A stretch of DNA of 64,000 nucleotides from JAVJRN01 sp040218415 (GCA_040218415.1 JAVJRN010000066.1:1-64000); one strand, 5' to 3'. Shown: positions 52,475 through 62,606, counted from the stretch's first letter. The notes: a model not told the origin generated them from the letters alone. Translations and numbers: made by a program.

Positions 52475-53634
52475 TGAATATTCCATTGGAACAAATGGGT
52501 AAAAGGGAAACTCCTTTTTATCAATACGACTTAGACTTACTTGCCAAAACGCTAGACAGTTTAAATGAGGCCAATACACATGATTACCACGTTCATTACG
52601 CGTTAAAGGCCAATGTGAACGCGGAGATTTTGGCCATCATCAGGGAAAAGGGCTTAGGTATAGATTGTGTTTCTGGTAATGAGGTGAAAATAGCCCTTGA
52701 TAGTGGTTTTAAAGCCAATCAGATAGTATTGGCGGGAGTGGGTAAAACCGACAAAGAAATTTCCTTTGCTATAGATCATGATATATTTAGTTTCAATGTT
52801 GAGTCCATTCAAGAGCTAGAAATTATCAATCAAATCGCGGCTTCAAAGGACAAAAAGCCTAATATTTCTATTCGGGTGAATCCAGAGGTTGAAGCAGGAA
52901 CCCATCATTATATCACCACAGGCTCAAAGCATAATAAATTTGGAATCTCCAGATCGGAGTTATTTGAGAGTCTTGATTTAATTAAGGATTTAAAAAACAT
53001 TGAATTCATTGGTGTTCATTATCATATTGGATCGCAAATCACTGACCTAAGTAGGTTTAAAAACCTATGCGATAGAGTGAATGACGTACAAAATCAATTG
53101 ATATCTCGAGGTATTCCCTTGCCGCACATCAATGTTGGTGGGGGACTAGGTATCGATTATGAAAATCCAGATGAGCATGAAATGCCAGATTTTAAAAAGT
53201 ATTTCGATCTGTTTAAAAGTAACTTGGAAGTGCTTGAAGGTCAGCAAGTTCATTTTGAACTCGGTCGAGCCATTGTAGGTCAGTGTGGTAGCTTAATTAC
53301 GAAAGTACTTTACGAAAAGAAGAGTGGAGACGTTGATTTTTTGATTGTTGATGCTGGAATGACAGAACTAATGCGTCCTGCATTATACCAAGCCAAACAT
53401 TTATTGCAAAATATTTCTAATCCAAATGGTAGACTCGTGAAGTATGATGTCGCGGGACCTATCTGCGAATCTTCTGATTTTTTCGGAAAAGATGTCATGC
53501 TTCCTGAAAGTAAAAGAGGAGATTTAATCGCAATTAGATCCACGGGAGCCTATGGAGAAACCATGAGAAACCAATACAATGCCCGAGATTACGCACAGGC
53601 TTATTTTACCTCAAATAGCAAAACCAACGATTAG
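52474..53634 (+). CDS. lysA: Diaminopimelate decarboxylase
   Basis: The 386-residue enzyme starts with a GTG overlapping the previous stop (TAGTG). It has the alanine-racemase-type barrel with the PLP lysine in HYALKANVN (about 45), HYHIGSQI (about 188), GGGLGIDY, the phosphate region ELGRAIVGQCG (about 263) and the CESSDFFGKD active-site segment with Cys (about 330). It converts meso-diaminopimelate to lysine with loss of CO2. Its last 24 bp overlap the convergent antiporter gene. Confidence 0.93.
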   Translation: MNIPLEQMGKRETPFYQYDLDLLAKTLDSLNEANTHDYHVHYALKANVNAEILAIIREKGLGIDCVSGNEVKIALDSGFKANQIVLAGVGKTDKEISFAIDHDIFSFNVESIQELEIINQIAASKDKKPNISIRVNPEVEAGTHHYITTGSKHNKFGISRSELFESLDLIKDLKNIEFIGVHYHIGSQITDLSRFKNLCDRVNDVQNQLISRGIPLPHINVGGGLGIDYENPDEHEMPDFKKYFDLFKSNLEVLEGQQVHFELGRAIVGQCGSLITKVLYEKKSGDVDFLIVDAGMTELMRPALYQAKHLLQNISNPNGRLVKYDVAGPICESSDFFGKDVMLPESKRGDLIAIRSTGAYGETMRNQYNARDYAQAYFTSNSKTND

Positions 53635-55014
53635 ATATAAAATGAATGCAAGTCCTCCGGTAAAAAGGGCATAAGGTAACTGCGTGCGTACATGGTCAAT
53701 ATGATCCACTCCGGATGCCATAGAAGCTATGAGTGTCGTGTCAGAAATCGGCGAGCAGTGATCCCCAAAGACTCCTCCACCCAACACAGCAGCAACAGCA
53801 AGAGATATATTAATATCAAGTTGCTGGGCAAGTGGCACAGCAATTGAAATCATGATTGCAAAAGTGCCCCACGAGGTACCCGTCGAAAATGCAACAAAAC
53901 AACTTATCAGGAATAAAAGTGCTGGTGCGAGCGAAGGAGACAACCACGGTTTGGTTATCTCAGCCACATAAGCTCCCGTATTTAATTCTTTACATAATGC
54001 GCCAATAGAAAAAGCCAGAACCATCAATATGGCCATCTCCATCATTTCGTTCATTCCTTTGAACGCATCGCTGATGAATGATTTTGTACTTAGCTTGCCT
54101 CTTAGTCCATACCAAAAAAGGGTGAAAATAATCCCAAATGAAACTGCATATAATACTGCGGAAGATCCACTAGCATTTGAAATCGCCTGCCAGAGTTTAT
54201 CGGTGATTTCACCATCATGGTTGCCCCAGCCAGTATAAATGAGAAATAGAGGCATAGAAATGATCATGGCGAGCAGTGGAAAAATCATATCCTTTGAGTT
54301 TCCTCCAACATTTCTACTCGGAACTTCCATAGGAGTTTCGTTGGCTAGTTCATATTTTTTCATCGCTCCAAAACTCTTATTCGTTGATGCAATGTAGAAT
54401 ACAAAAATAAGCGTGAGAATAGGATAGAAGTTATAGCCAATGGAAGATACCAATACAGAAAACGGAGCGACTCCCTCATAAATGGATAGTAATCCTATGA
54501 TATAAGCACCCCAGGCATTAACAGGAAAAAGAATACAAGATGGAGCTGAACTTGAGTCCGCCAAGTAAGCCAATTTTGCTTTAGAGATGTTATACTTATT
54601 GAATAATGGTTGGAATATTGTGCCAACCGTAAGAATGGAAATGTTAGATTCTATGAAGATTAAAAACCCTGTGAGCGCAGCACCTATTTGAATCTTTTTT
54701 CTATTTTTTGTTGAAGTACCTAGATAGCTTTTCATTGATTCGATGAATCCTTCTATCCCTCCGGATGACCTAATTAGTTGGATTAAGACACCTATAAGTA
54801 AAGTGAAAATAACTGTACGTGTATTGCCAGCGCTCTTGAAAACGTCTACAATGCCTTCAAGCGTATATAAAAGCCCAATAAATGGATTGAATGAACCAAT
54901 AATGGTCCAACCTATAAATAAGCCTGCCGTCAAAGAAATGATTACTTGTTTGGTTCTTATTGCTAAGACGATAGCAATAATTGGCGGGAGCAATGAGAGC
55001 ATTCCGTATTCCAT
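53611..55014 (-). CDS. nhaC: NhaC-family Na+/H+ antiporter
   Basis: The 467-residue protein has about twelve membrane segments and conserved features of the NhaC group: LIQLIRSSGGIEGFIES, FIESNISILTVGTIFQPLF, SCFVAFSTGTSWGTFAIM and GGGVFGDHCSPISDTTLIAS. It exchanges sodium for protons, or related ions or organic substrates, suiting a marine organism. It ends by overlapping lysA tail to tail and starts with a one-base overlap with the lipoprotein gene. Confidence 0.9.
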   Translation of the reverse strand: MEYGMLSLLPPIIAIVLAIRTKQVIISLTAGLFIGWTIIGSFNPFIGLLYTLEGIVDVFKSAGNTRTVIFTLLIGVLIQLIRSSGGIEGFIESMKSYLGTSTKNRKKIQIGAALTGFLIFIESNISILTVGTIFQPLFNKYNISKAKLAYLADSSSAPSCILFPVNAWGAYIIGLLSIYEGVAPFSVLVSSIGYNFYPILTLIFVFYIASTNKSFGAMKKYELANETPMEVPSRNVGGNSKDMIFPLLAMIISMPLFLIYTGWGNHDGEITDKLWQAISNASGSSAVLYAVSFGIIFTLFWYGLRGKLSTKSFISDAFKGMNEMMEMAILMVLAFSIGALCKELNTGAYVAEITKPWLSPSLAPALLFLISCFVAFSTGTSWGTFAIMISIAVPLAQQLDINISLAVAAVLGGGVFGDHCSPISDTTLIASMASGVDHIDHVRTQLPYALFTGGLAFILYLIVGFAI

Positions 55015-55550
55015 TATTTTTTGTTTGATAAGTCTAATTCTGGATGTAAATCGTTTGACCCAGCTTTGTATTGGAAAGTATTAAATAGACGTGTGACTGC
55101 AGTATTAATAGTATTCTCTCTATTTTTTGCGTCGAATTTATTTAAATCTACGCTTGCTTGCCATATAGTTTTTGAGCTCGCAGGATCTATCAGCTCTAGA
55201 AGTAAGCCATACTCCTCACTAGTTCTATAGTTATTCACCATAGCGGGGGAGTAGTTGTATTGGTTATTTATTGGTTGTGATTGTTGAACAGCAATTAATT
55301 CATATCGTGCGATTAGGTCTGGGGATAATACGTTTTTGGTATATCCTCTTCTATCCATTTCGTTTTTAATTGATAATTCTATTATGCTAAATAGGTGAGA
55401 AGCTTCAGCGCTTGGAGCTTGCCGATTTAACTTCAAATTTGTAATCCCGTAAGTATAATATTGATCAAATGAAGTATTGGGGGCAACAAAGTGAACAACT
55501 CGTTCACTACACCCGAAAATTAAAAAGCATAAAAAAAGCCATTTATTCAT
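55014..55550 (-). CDS. DUF4136 lipoprotein
   Basis: The 178-residue protein has a lipobox (LCFLIFGCS, Cys 14) and the DUF4136 pattern: FDQYYTYGITN, then IKNEMDRRGY, LIARYELIA and YGLLLELIDPASSKTIWQAS, a fold of alternating strands and helices. It is a small outer-membrane or periplasmic lipoprotein of unknown function. Its stop overlaps the antiporter start by one base. Confidence 0.85.
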   Translation of the reverse strand: MNKWLFLCFLIFGCSERVVHFVAPNTSFDQYYTYGITNLKLNRQAPSAEASHLFSIIELSIKNEMDRRGYTKNVLSPDLIARYELIAVQQSQPINNQYNYSPAMVNNYRTSEEYGLLLELIDPASSKTIWQASVDLNKFDAKNRENTINTAVTRLFNTFQYKAGSNDLHPELDLSNKK

Positions 55551-55574
55551 AATGGCTAAGATATTTAATAAGTG

Positions 55575-55769
55575 CTAAGAAGCAGTAGCAAGGCGAGCTG
55601 CATTTAAAGAATCTAAAACTTTATCGATGATTCTTTCCGCAGTATCAGAAAATTCGTAAATGATATCAAACCTATCCTGATTTACACTGTACACGCTTAT
55701 TTGTTCAAATTCTTCTTTTGAACCTTTCTCGTACTTTCCTGAATCAGGATTGAACCAAATGAATTTCAT
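55575..55769 (-). CDS. Small conserved hypothetical protein
   Basis: The 64-residue protein (starting MKFIWFNPDSGKYEKGSKEE) is acidic, soluble and ends in an Ala-rich helix. I do not recognise a domain. The ATG, codon use and lack of frame interruptions support a real gene, and similar short proteins occur in Cytophagales as far as I recall. It lies 25 bp before the DUF4136 gene and might be cotranscribed. Confidence 0.6.
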   Translation of the reverse strand: MKFIWFNPDSGKYEKGSKEEFEQISVYSVNQDRFDIIYEFSDTAERIIDKVLDSLNAARLATAS

Positions 55770-55869
55770 ATTTAAGTATTAAATATTAAAATATTACTAT
55801 TGTTTTCTAAGATGAATACAATAAACGCTAAGAAAGTAACCTTTAGTACTTTATTCTTATTCGAATTTA

Positions 55870-56793
55870 TTAAAAAAATATTTCTTGCGTAACCTCTATT
55901 TCATGCGGAACCCAATATTCATCGATTAAAATAGAATCTTTTACGATTTGGCCAGTTTTTTCATCTACAAAAAACTCTGGAACATATCCAAAATGTTTCC
56001 ATTTGTTTTCATTTGCTTCCCTTTCAAATGTAATAACACTACCAACTTGACCAGTATTTTCAGGATGAATTATTTTGATATTTTCAATATACGATTCTTC
56101 ATTGATAAGGTAAGTACCTGATCCAGCACCATAGATCTCGTCACCTTCTTTGTCATATTTTGTCCAAATAAAATGTGTTGGTGTTATTAATTTAATGTAG
56201 CCTGTAAAGTCAGGGTATTCGATATACTCTAACTCTAAACCAGTCCTATATTCATCTAGATCCCATGTTTTTTGTAATTCTGACTCTTGATTAGCAGCAA
56301 CACTCATCGGTAACCAAACTTCTTCAATTACCATCATACCAACTTCTTCCATTTGGCCGGATTCAATATCTAACTCTAGTACCTTAGCCATGCCTTTATG
56401 ATACCACTCACCATTGTTAAAGGTCATTTCAAATGGAATTGCCTGCCCAAGCTCGCTTGAACCTGGAGGGTAGAAAAAATCAATTTTTTCAATATATTTA
56501 TCTTCCTTGATGATATAATTACCGCCACCCATTCCTAGTAAATTGTCATTTTTCTTATCATACTTAAACCACGTAAAATGGCTATCAGTAATATGCTTTT
56601 CATAAATGATGCTATCGTCATAGCTGATCCATTCAGTGCCTGCATTTGAATGGTCTATATATTTATTTAATTTCCATGAGCCCATAACTCCATTAAGAAT
56701 AGGTTGAGTTTCCTCATCTTTCTTATCTGGTGTAGCGCAACTAAAAATAATTATAACAAAGGCAAATAGTAGAATATTTTGGGGCTTGAACAT
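55870..56793 (-). CDS. Lipoprotein with two lipocalin-like (DUF4488-like) repeats
   Basis: The 307-residue protein has a lipobox (VIIIFSCAT, Cys 19) and an internal duplication. Repeat 1 (about 38-165) and repeat 2 (about 178-305) each have SHFTWFKYDKKNDNLLGMG or HFIWTKYDKEGDEIYGAG, then GGNYIIKEDKYIE or SGTYLINEESYIENI, and a late LPMS or VPHE turn. This suggests two lipocalin-like beta barrels. No function can be assigned; a surface ligand-binding role is plausible. Confidence 0.8.
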   Translation of the reverse strand: MFKPQNILLFAFVIIIFSCATPDKKDEETQPILNGVMGSWKLNKYIDHSNAGTEWISYDDSIIYEKHITDSHFTWFKYDKKNDNLLGMGGGNYIIKEDKYIEKIDFFYPPGSSELGQAIPFEMTFNNGEWYHKGMAKVLELDIESGQMEEVGMMVIEEVWLPMSVAANQESELQKTWDLDEYRTGLELEYIEYPDFTGYIKLITPTHFIWTKYDKEGDEIYGAGSGTYLINEESYIENIKIIHPENTGQVGSVITFEREANENKWKHFGYVPEFFVDEKTGQIVKDSILIDEYWVPHEIEVTQEIFF

Positions 56794-56961
56794 ATTTGTG
56801 GGTTTTTTGGGATTTGTCTTATAATTTAGATGATTAATATCAAAATGAAAAGAATATTCTCTTTAAGATTTGGTGTTCTTATATAAGAATATTTATAAAT
56901 TCGTGTAGTCCAGCTAGCTATACCAATAATTGATTAACTTGATTTATAAAGATTTACGGTA

Positions 56962-57756
56962 TTGCTGTTAATTATCTACTTCCATGTACTCCGTCTATTC
57001 CTTAGTGGAATTGAAAACCCTCAATCTTTTCAAAAGGAGTCTTCAATCACTGGTGTGTATCAGGGTAAAACGTTGTTTATCCAAAACCCTTACAGTCAAG
57101 AAACGCAAGCATTTTGTGTGGAAAAGATATTTGTAAATGGAGTGTCCGTTAACTACAATCCAAGACAAAGCGCGATTAAAGTCGATTTTGTGGGAATAGA
57201 TCTGTATTCTCCGGTATACTTAAGAATCGTTCATAGCGAGAGCTGCGCACCATTGATTATAAATCCAGATGCAATTGCCTATCATAATTCTTTTCGTTTC
57301 GCCCAACTCAACTTAGTGGATACCTTACTCACATGGAAAAGTCAAGGTGAGCAAGAAGAGGGATATTATATTATCGAGAAAATAGATATGGGAACGTGGA
57401 TCGAACAAGATACGATCCAATCAAAGGGTAAATTTGGAGGATCCAGCTATGAGTATATTCCTGCTCTTACAAGCGGACCTAATAAATTCAGAGTGAAGTA
57501 TATTTTTCCAAATCAAGAATATTTAAACTCAAGAGATTTAGATATTCATTTTTATCCATCTGATGTGACCTTTCAACCATCAGTTACGGATTCAAAACTT
57601 TTTTTGTCCAGAGGTAGTGAATATAAAATATATGATAGTGGCGGCAAACTAATGCTATCTGGACAAGATTCTGAAATCGATGTAAGTAGTTTGCCTGTAG
57701 GTGAGTATCTCATATACTTCAAACAAGAATACCCTGGTTTCTTTCAGAAAAAGTAG
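56962..57756 (+). CDS. Secreted protein with T9SS-type C-terminal tail
   Basis: The 264-residue protein starts at a TTG; the frame is closed by a stop 15 bp upstream and no ATG is available nearby. The hydrophobic start (LLIIYFHVLRLFLSG) is a likely signal. A beta-rich middle follows (GVYQGKTLFIQNPYSQET, an Fn3-like part about 110-185), then a C-terminal YKIYDSGGKLMLSGQ ... LPVGEYLIYF segment like type IX secretion sorting domains. It may be exported or surface attached. The function is unknown. Confidence 0.7.
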   Translation: MLLIIYFHVLRLFLSGIENPQSFQKESSITGVYQGKTLFIQNPYSQETQAFCVEKIFVNGVSVNYNPRQSAIKVDFVGIDLYSPVYLRIVHSESCAPLIINPDAIAYHNSFRFAQLNLVDTLLTWKSQGEQEEGYYIIEKIDMGTWIEQDTIQSKGKFGGSSYEYIPALTSGPNKFRVKYIFPNQEYLNSRDLDIHFYPSDVTFQPSVTDSKLFLSRGSEYKIYDSGGKLMLSGQDSEIDVSSLPVGEYLIYFKQEYPGFFQKK

Positions 57757-57761
57757 TCTTG

Positions 57762-59150
57762 TTAAATTAATGCTATACCAAAAAAGTTATTTAGCAATAC
57801 GACAATAAAAAGGGTAAATAATAGCACAGGACAGATGTATAAAATACCGATGTTCAAAGCTTTCTTAATAAAACTCGCATGATATCCTTTATAACCTTGT
57901 GCAATTTCCTCGTGCAAGTTTTCTTTTTTCCAGATATAAGCCGCAAAAAACACAATTAAAAACCCACCAAGTAGTAAGAAAATATCTGCTAGTTGAGCTG
58001 CCAAAGACAGAAAATCTGTCGAGCCAGGTAATTTAAAGGCAGTTCCAAAAAAGTCTGATGCACCATTTGCTAATAATGAAGGGATGCCAACCAAAAATAT
58101 TACTGTTCCAACGAGCGTCACTGCCCTCGATCTTTTCATTTTCCATTCATCAATAACGTAAGAAACAGGAACTTCTAATAAGGAAACCGTGGAAGTTAAA
58201 GCAGCAAAAGACAACAATAGAAAAAAGAAACCACCAACGACAGCACCAAGTACAGGGCCTAATGCTTGAAATACTCCTGGAAGTGTTACGAAAATCAATG
58301 CAGGGCCTGCCTGACTCGATGAAACCATACTCATATCTCCACCATTATTATAGGCGACAAGCGGAAAAATCATCAAACCTGCGATAAATGCTATACCTAC
58401 ATCTGCCAAAGTTATGTAAGCGGCGGAGGTGATAATGTTATCATTTTTAGACAGATAACTCCCGTAAGTTATTAAAGCACCCATACCTAAAGACAAAGAA
58501 AAAAAAGCTTGTCTTAGTGCGCCACCCACAGTTGATAACTGAATATGAGAGAGGTCAGGAATCAAGTAGAATTCTACACCAGCGAATGCATTTGGTAGAG
58601 TGAGCGCGTATATTACCAGTAAAGTAATCATCACGATTAGGGATGGCATCAATACTTTGGCTAGTTTCTCAATACCTCCCGAAACTCCTTTAGCCACGAA
58701 AAAGCCCGTAAAGCCCATGAAAATAATGGCGTAAACGCCAACTTTTAAGAAATCGGAAGTGAAGGCACCAAAATTTTCAGCAACCGCAAAATTCCCTTGA
58801 ATCATTTCGAAAAGGTAACCAAATGCCCAGCCCGCAATCACATTGTAAAATGAGAGTATAATGACTCCAGAAAGAAGTCCCAACATTCCGACCACTCTCC
58901 AATTAGCATAGCCAAGTTCCGAAAATGCCGCTACGGCGTTTTTTTGAGTTTTTCTTCCTATGGCCACTTCTGTTACCATCACGGGAAAACACAAAATAAA
59001 ACAGAAGAAAAGATACATTAGGACGAAAGCTGCACCACCACCAAGGCCAACTTCAAAAGGAAATTTCCAAATATTACCCAATCCAACTGCTGATCCTGCC
59101 GCAGCTAGTATGAAGCCTAGCTTACTGCTAAATGATCCTCTATTCGCCAT
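57762..59150 (-). CDS. Sodium-dependent neurotransmitter:sodium symporter family transporter
   Basis: The 462-residue protein has about twelve membrane segments and the SNF/NSS start FILAAAGSAVGLGNIWKFPF with GGGAAFVLMYL (about 11-45). In relatives this region carries the sodium and substrate sites. It probably takes up an amino acid with sodium. The gene is only 4 bp from the convergent T9SS-type gene. Confidence 0.92.
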   Translation of the reverse strand: MANRGSFSSKLGFILAAAGSAVGLGNIWKFPFEVGLGGGAAFVLMYLFFCFILCFPVMVTEVAIGRKTQKNAVAAFSELGYANWRVVGMLGLLSGVIILSFYNVIAGWAFGYLFEMIQGNFAVAENFGAFTSDFLKVGVYAIIFMGFTGFFVAKGVSGGIEKLAKVLMPSLIVMITLLVIYALTLPNAFAGVEFYLIPDLSHIQLSTVGGALRQAFFSLSLGMGALITYGSYLSKNDNIITSAAYITLADVGIAFIAGLMIFPLVAYNNGGDMSMVSSSQAGPALIFVTLPGVFQALGPVLGAVVGGFFFLLLSFAALTSTVSLLEVPVSYVIDEWKMKRSRAVTLVGTVIFLVGIPSLLANGASDFFGTAFKLPGSTDFLSLAAQLADIFLLLGGFLIVFFAAYIWKKENLHEEIAQGYKGYHASFIKKALNIGILYICPVLLFTLFIVVLLNNFFGIALI

Positions 59151-59205
59151 ATTTTAATAATTAGAAGTCAAAGATAATAATTACTTCAAGTCAACAAGCC
59201 TAATG

Positions 59206-60636
59206 CTACAAAACATCCTCTTCATCCTCAGGAACTTCATAAGGAAAATCAAAAAGATGATTTTTTTTGATGGCCTCTGCCACCCGATTCGGTACATATT
59301 GTTCCCAACCACTCTCATCTTTTTGAATCATTTCAAGTACATCGTCAGAAATAATATGAAGATGTTCTGTTTTTGCCTCCTTTACATCCGCTATTTTGTC
59401 ATTAGCTTGAAGAAATTTGAAAAGATGCTCTAAATGTTTTTCTGGTTCGAATTGTGATGAAGCTTGAAGAATGGTGGTGCCAGGCTTATAAGTAGGGTAG
59501 ACGTATAGTTTCACATTACTGCCAAATAGCCTTCCAAATGATTCCAAAATCCCACCAGCCAGATTTTTATAATAAGATTCATCGAAAATACTTTTCAAAT
59601 TATAGTAGCCTAGGACAATTCCCAATCTTTTCTGTTTAGTAAATTTGGATAGATAAGAAGCCAATTTATAATGCTCCTGATAATTAGAAATAAGCACATT
59701 TTGACCTAGTGAGCATAGTATGTTTACACGGTCAAGAAAGTCATTTTCATCTACAACGCCACCTAGTGTGAGATCATTAAGCGTTATTTCTACTAATGGC
59801 ACCACATTTTTGATATCTACATCAGACTCTTTCCGAAAAGCACGCATGCCAGCGATCATCATATCCACATTCACATGAGTAACGGGTCTAAATCTGCCTC
59901 TAAGTACAAATACATTTTTTTTGTACAGGGCTTCAGAGGGTTGCATTACATCGCCTTTAGCGCCAAACATTGTCGCATGTGTCAATCCTTTTTTAACGAG
60001 GAGAAGAGCCGTCAATCTATTGTCAACATGATGAAAGTCAGGGCCTTCTATTTTAAACATGTCGACTTCAAGCCGGCTATGATGAATATTTTCAGTAAGT
60101 GAACCAATGATATCTTCAGGCTCTGCATAACTATAGCAAGCATGTATCAAGTTCACACCGACCATGCCCAGCACTTGTTGTTGCCACAGCGGGTCATTGT
60201 CTTTAAGTATGACATGAATAATGCAGTCATTTGGTTTAGAGTTGGGGTGTTTTTGAAACCTTAGTCCAATCCAGCCATGTGCTTCGTTCGTTCGATTATA
60301 GTTGATAATTTCAACGGTATTTGCAAAAGCGAAAAAATGAGATCTTTTCGCTCGACCTGTAAGCCTTTGGGAGAGCAATGAATATTCTCGGTTGAGCATA
60401 TTCATTAACTTTTCTTGACATACATAGCGCTTACTTTTACCATAAATGGCGTCACTAAAAGTCATGTCATACGCTGACATTGTTTTTGCGATGGTACCAG
60501 AAGCTGCACCAGCTTTAAAGAAATGGTCAGCAACTTCCTGGCCACCACCTATTTCTGCTATGGTGCCATAAATGCGATCATCGAGATTAAGAGATAGTGC
60601 TTTTTCTTTTGTTGTAAGCTTTTTGAAAGATTCCAT
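59206..60636 (-). CDS. Conserved protein of unknown function
   Basis: The 476-residue soluble protein is well formed: LDDRIYGTIAEIGGGQEVAD at the start, GAASGTIAKTMSAYDMTFSD (about 43-62), VKKGLTHATMFGAKGDVMQP (about 212-231), and an acidic C-terminus (PEDEEDVL). Similar proteins are widespread; I recall database labels such as nicotinate-nucleotide adenylyltransferase for them, but I see no nucleotidyltransferase HxGH motif, so I do not use that name. The likely role is unknown. It has no obvious operon partner. Confidence 0.75.
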   Translation of the reverse strand: MESFKKLTTKEKALSLNLDDRIYGTIAEIGGGQEVADHFFKAGAASGTIAKTMSAYDMTFSDAIYGKSKRYVCQEKLMNMLNREYSLLSQRLTGRAKRSHFFAFANTVEIINYNRTNEAHGWIGLRFQKHPNSKPNDCIIHVILKDNDPLWQQQVLGMVGVNLIHACYSYAEPEDIIGSLTENIHHSRLEVDMFKIEGPDFHHVDNRLTALLLVKKGLTHATMFGAKGDVMQPSEALYKKNVFVLRGRFRPVTHVNVDMMIAGMRAFRKESDVDIKNVVPLVEITLNDLTLGGVVDENDFLDRVNILCSLGQNVLISNYQEHYKLASYLSKFTKQKRLGIVLGYYNLKSIFDESYYKNLAGGILESFGRLFGSNVKLYVYPTYKPGTTILQASSQFEPEKHLEHLFKFLQANDKIADVKEAKTEHLHIISDDVLEMIQKDESGWEQYVPNRVAEAIKKNHLFDFPYEVPEDEEDVL

Positions 60637-60711
60637 AAGTGGTGTCAGTCCTTTTTTTCTAAAATTAGAGACTAATTATTTCTTAAAAAAAGAAAGCTGG
60701 AATTCATAAAA

Positions 60712-60743
60712 AAATCCCAAGCCAAAAAGATGACTTGGGATTT
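60712..60743 (-). terminator. Terminator of the acyl-CoA dehydrogenase gene
   Basis: A perfect 10 bp stem AAATCCCAAG/CTTGGGATTT with a 12-base loop lies 20 bp after the stop codon at 60765. T-runs follow on the minus strand. Confidence 0.85.
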
Positions 60744-60764
60744 AATTTCTTAAGTGAAAAGGGA

Positions 60765-62573
60765 TTAATTGTATAGACTATACGGGAATTTGTTTGCAGC
60801 AATCATCACTTCTGCTATTGCTCTTCTTTTCTCTTTTGTATTCACTGGACTCATTTTAGTGAATCTTTTCATGCCCATAAGCATAACTTTAAGCTCATCA
60901 CCCTCAGCAAAGCAAGCCACTGCTTCATCTCCGTGATTTTTTAACTTGGTCATAGCCTCATGCATGTAAAGCGCAAGCATATCTTTGTACATTTTACTTC
61001 CCGCATCACCATACAAGCTCATCAGTTTTTCTGTTCTTAATATGGTAGACTCGACAACATACGTCTCAATAACCATATCAGCGATGTGCATCAAAATTTC
61101 TTGCTCATCAGTCAATTTTGGACCGAATGACTCAGCAGCTTTTCCTGCAACCATCAATACTGCTTTTTTCATTTTTTTAAGCACTTCCTTTTCCTCTGCC
61201 AATGGAATAGTCATGTCAGGAGAATCAAAAGATGGGACGGAGGTAAGTTCTTTCCCAACAGCCATAGCAGGACCAAAAAGGTCAAGTTCACCTTTCATGG
61301 CTCTTTTAAGCAGCATACCCACGATCAACATTCTGTTGATTTCGTTGGTGCCTTCATATATTCTGGTGATGCGCGAGTCTCTGTAAGCTCTCGCCATAGG
61401 TGCTTCTTCAGAAAAACCCATACCTCCATATACTTGCACACCTTCATCAACACAATAGTCGAGTATTTCAGAACCATGAATTTTGATAATTGCACATTCG
61501 ATTGAAAATTGCTCTAGTGCCTTAAGTTTTGCTTTGCTAGGATCTTCGCCTTCGGTAATTAAGCTGGCAACCTTATCATCTATGTTTTGGCCTGCCCGAT
61601 AGGATGCAGACTCGCAAGCATATGTCTTTGCAGCCATATTTGCAAGTTTGGTTTGTATGGCGCCAAAGCTGCTAATAGATACACCAAATTGCTTTCGTTC
61701 ATTGGCGTAATTCGTTGATTGGCTAGCCACTGTTTTGCAACCGTTGATCACACCACAACCAAGTTTTATTCTACCAACATTGAGCACATTTACGGCAATC
61801 TTGAAACCATTTTGTCTGTCAGAGAGCATGTTTTCGACTGGTACTTTACAATCATTGAAAAATACTTGCCGTGTAGATGAGCCTTTAATACCAAGCTTAA
61901 CTTCTTCATCGTTCATGGTAATGCCACCGAATTCTTTTTCTACAATGAATGCAGTAAGATTCTTATCGTCTTCAATCTTCGCGAAAACGATGAAAAGGTC
62001 GGCAAAACCAGCATTGCTGATCCACATCTTTTGTCCTGTGATCATGTAATGCTTACCGTCATCAGTTAAAACTGCTTTTGTTTTACCAGAGTTAGCGTCC
62101 GAACCGGCATCTGGTTCCGTTAGGCAATAGCATGCTTTCCATTCGCCTGAAGCGAGTAATGGCAGGTATTTTTTCTTTTGTTCTTCAGTACCATAATATA
62201 AAATAGGCAGTGTACCTATGCCAGTATGTGCTCCATATGCTGTAGAAAATGAGCCAGAAGAAGCCACTATGTCTGCCATCAGCATGCTTGTATTAAAGTT
62301 CATGCCTAGTCCGCCGTACTCTTCAGGAACAGCGACTCCTAATAGACCTAATTCACCAGCTTTTTCCATTAAGGAAGGCATCAAACCTGGTTCTAGTTTA
62401 TCTATTCTGTCAATTATGGGGGTAATTTCCTTATCGATAAAATCTTGAGTGGCAGCAGCCATCATTTTTTGTTCTTCCGAAAACTCTTCTGGTATGAAAA
62501 TTTGGTGTGCGTCTGACTCTTTTACGAGGAATTCTCCTCCTTTGATTGCTTCTTTTTCTGCTACGGCTTCCAT
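60765..62573 (-). CDS. Acyl-CoA dehydrogenase family protein
   Basis: The 602-residue flavoprotein has the ACAD core (about 20-420): LLGVAVPEEYGGLGMNF, CYCLTEPDAGSDANSG (FAD/substrate loop), KMWISNAGFADLFIVF, QVYGGMGFSEEAPMARAYRD and RITRIYEGTNEINR. The last ~170 residues form an extra helical domain, as in VLCAD/ACAD9-like bacterial enzymes. It oxidises acyl-CoA in beta-oxidation using FAD, passing electrons to ETF. The C-terminal half seems typical for Bacteroidota. The promoter carries paired palindromes (62607-62658), suggesting a fatty-acid-responsive TetR-type repressor. Confidence 0.92.
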   Translation of the reverse strand: MEAVAEKEAIKGGEFLVKESDAHQIFIPEEFSEEQKMMAAATQDFIDKEITPIIDRIDKLEPGLMPSLMEKAGELGLLGVAVPEEYGGLGMNFNTSMLMADIVASSGSFSTAYGAHTGIGTLPILYYGTEEQKKKYLPLLASGEWKACYCLTEPDAGSDANSGKTKAVLTDDGKHYMITGQKMWISNAGFADLFIVFAKIEDDKNLTAFIVEKEFGGITMNDEEVKLGIKGSSTRQVFFNDCKVPVENMLSDRQNGFKIAVNVLNVGRIKLGCGVINGCKTVASQSTNYANERKQFGVSISSFGAIQTKLANMAAKTYACESASYRAGQNIDDKVASLITEGEDPSKAKLKALEQFSIECAIIKIHGSEILDYCVDEGVQVYGGMGFSEEAPMARAYRDSRITRIYEGTNEINRMLIVGMLLKRAMKGELDLFGPAMAVGKELTSVPSFDSPDMTIPLAEEKEVLKKMKKAVLMVAGKAAESFGPKLTDEQEILMHIADMVIETYVVESTILRTEKLMSLYGDAGSKMYKDMLALYMHEAMTKLKNHGDEAVACFAEGDELKVMLMGMKRFTKMSPVNTKEKRRAIAEVMIAANKFPYSLYN

Positions 62574-62606
62574 ATTATGTTATAATTCTGAGTTAATTCA
62601 ATTTAT

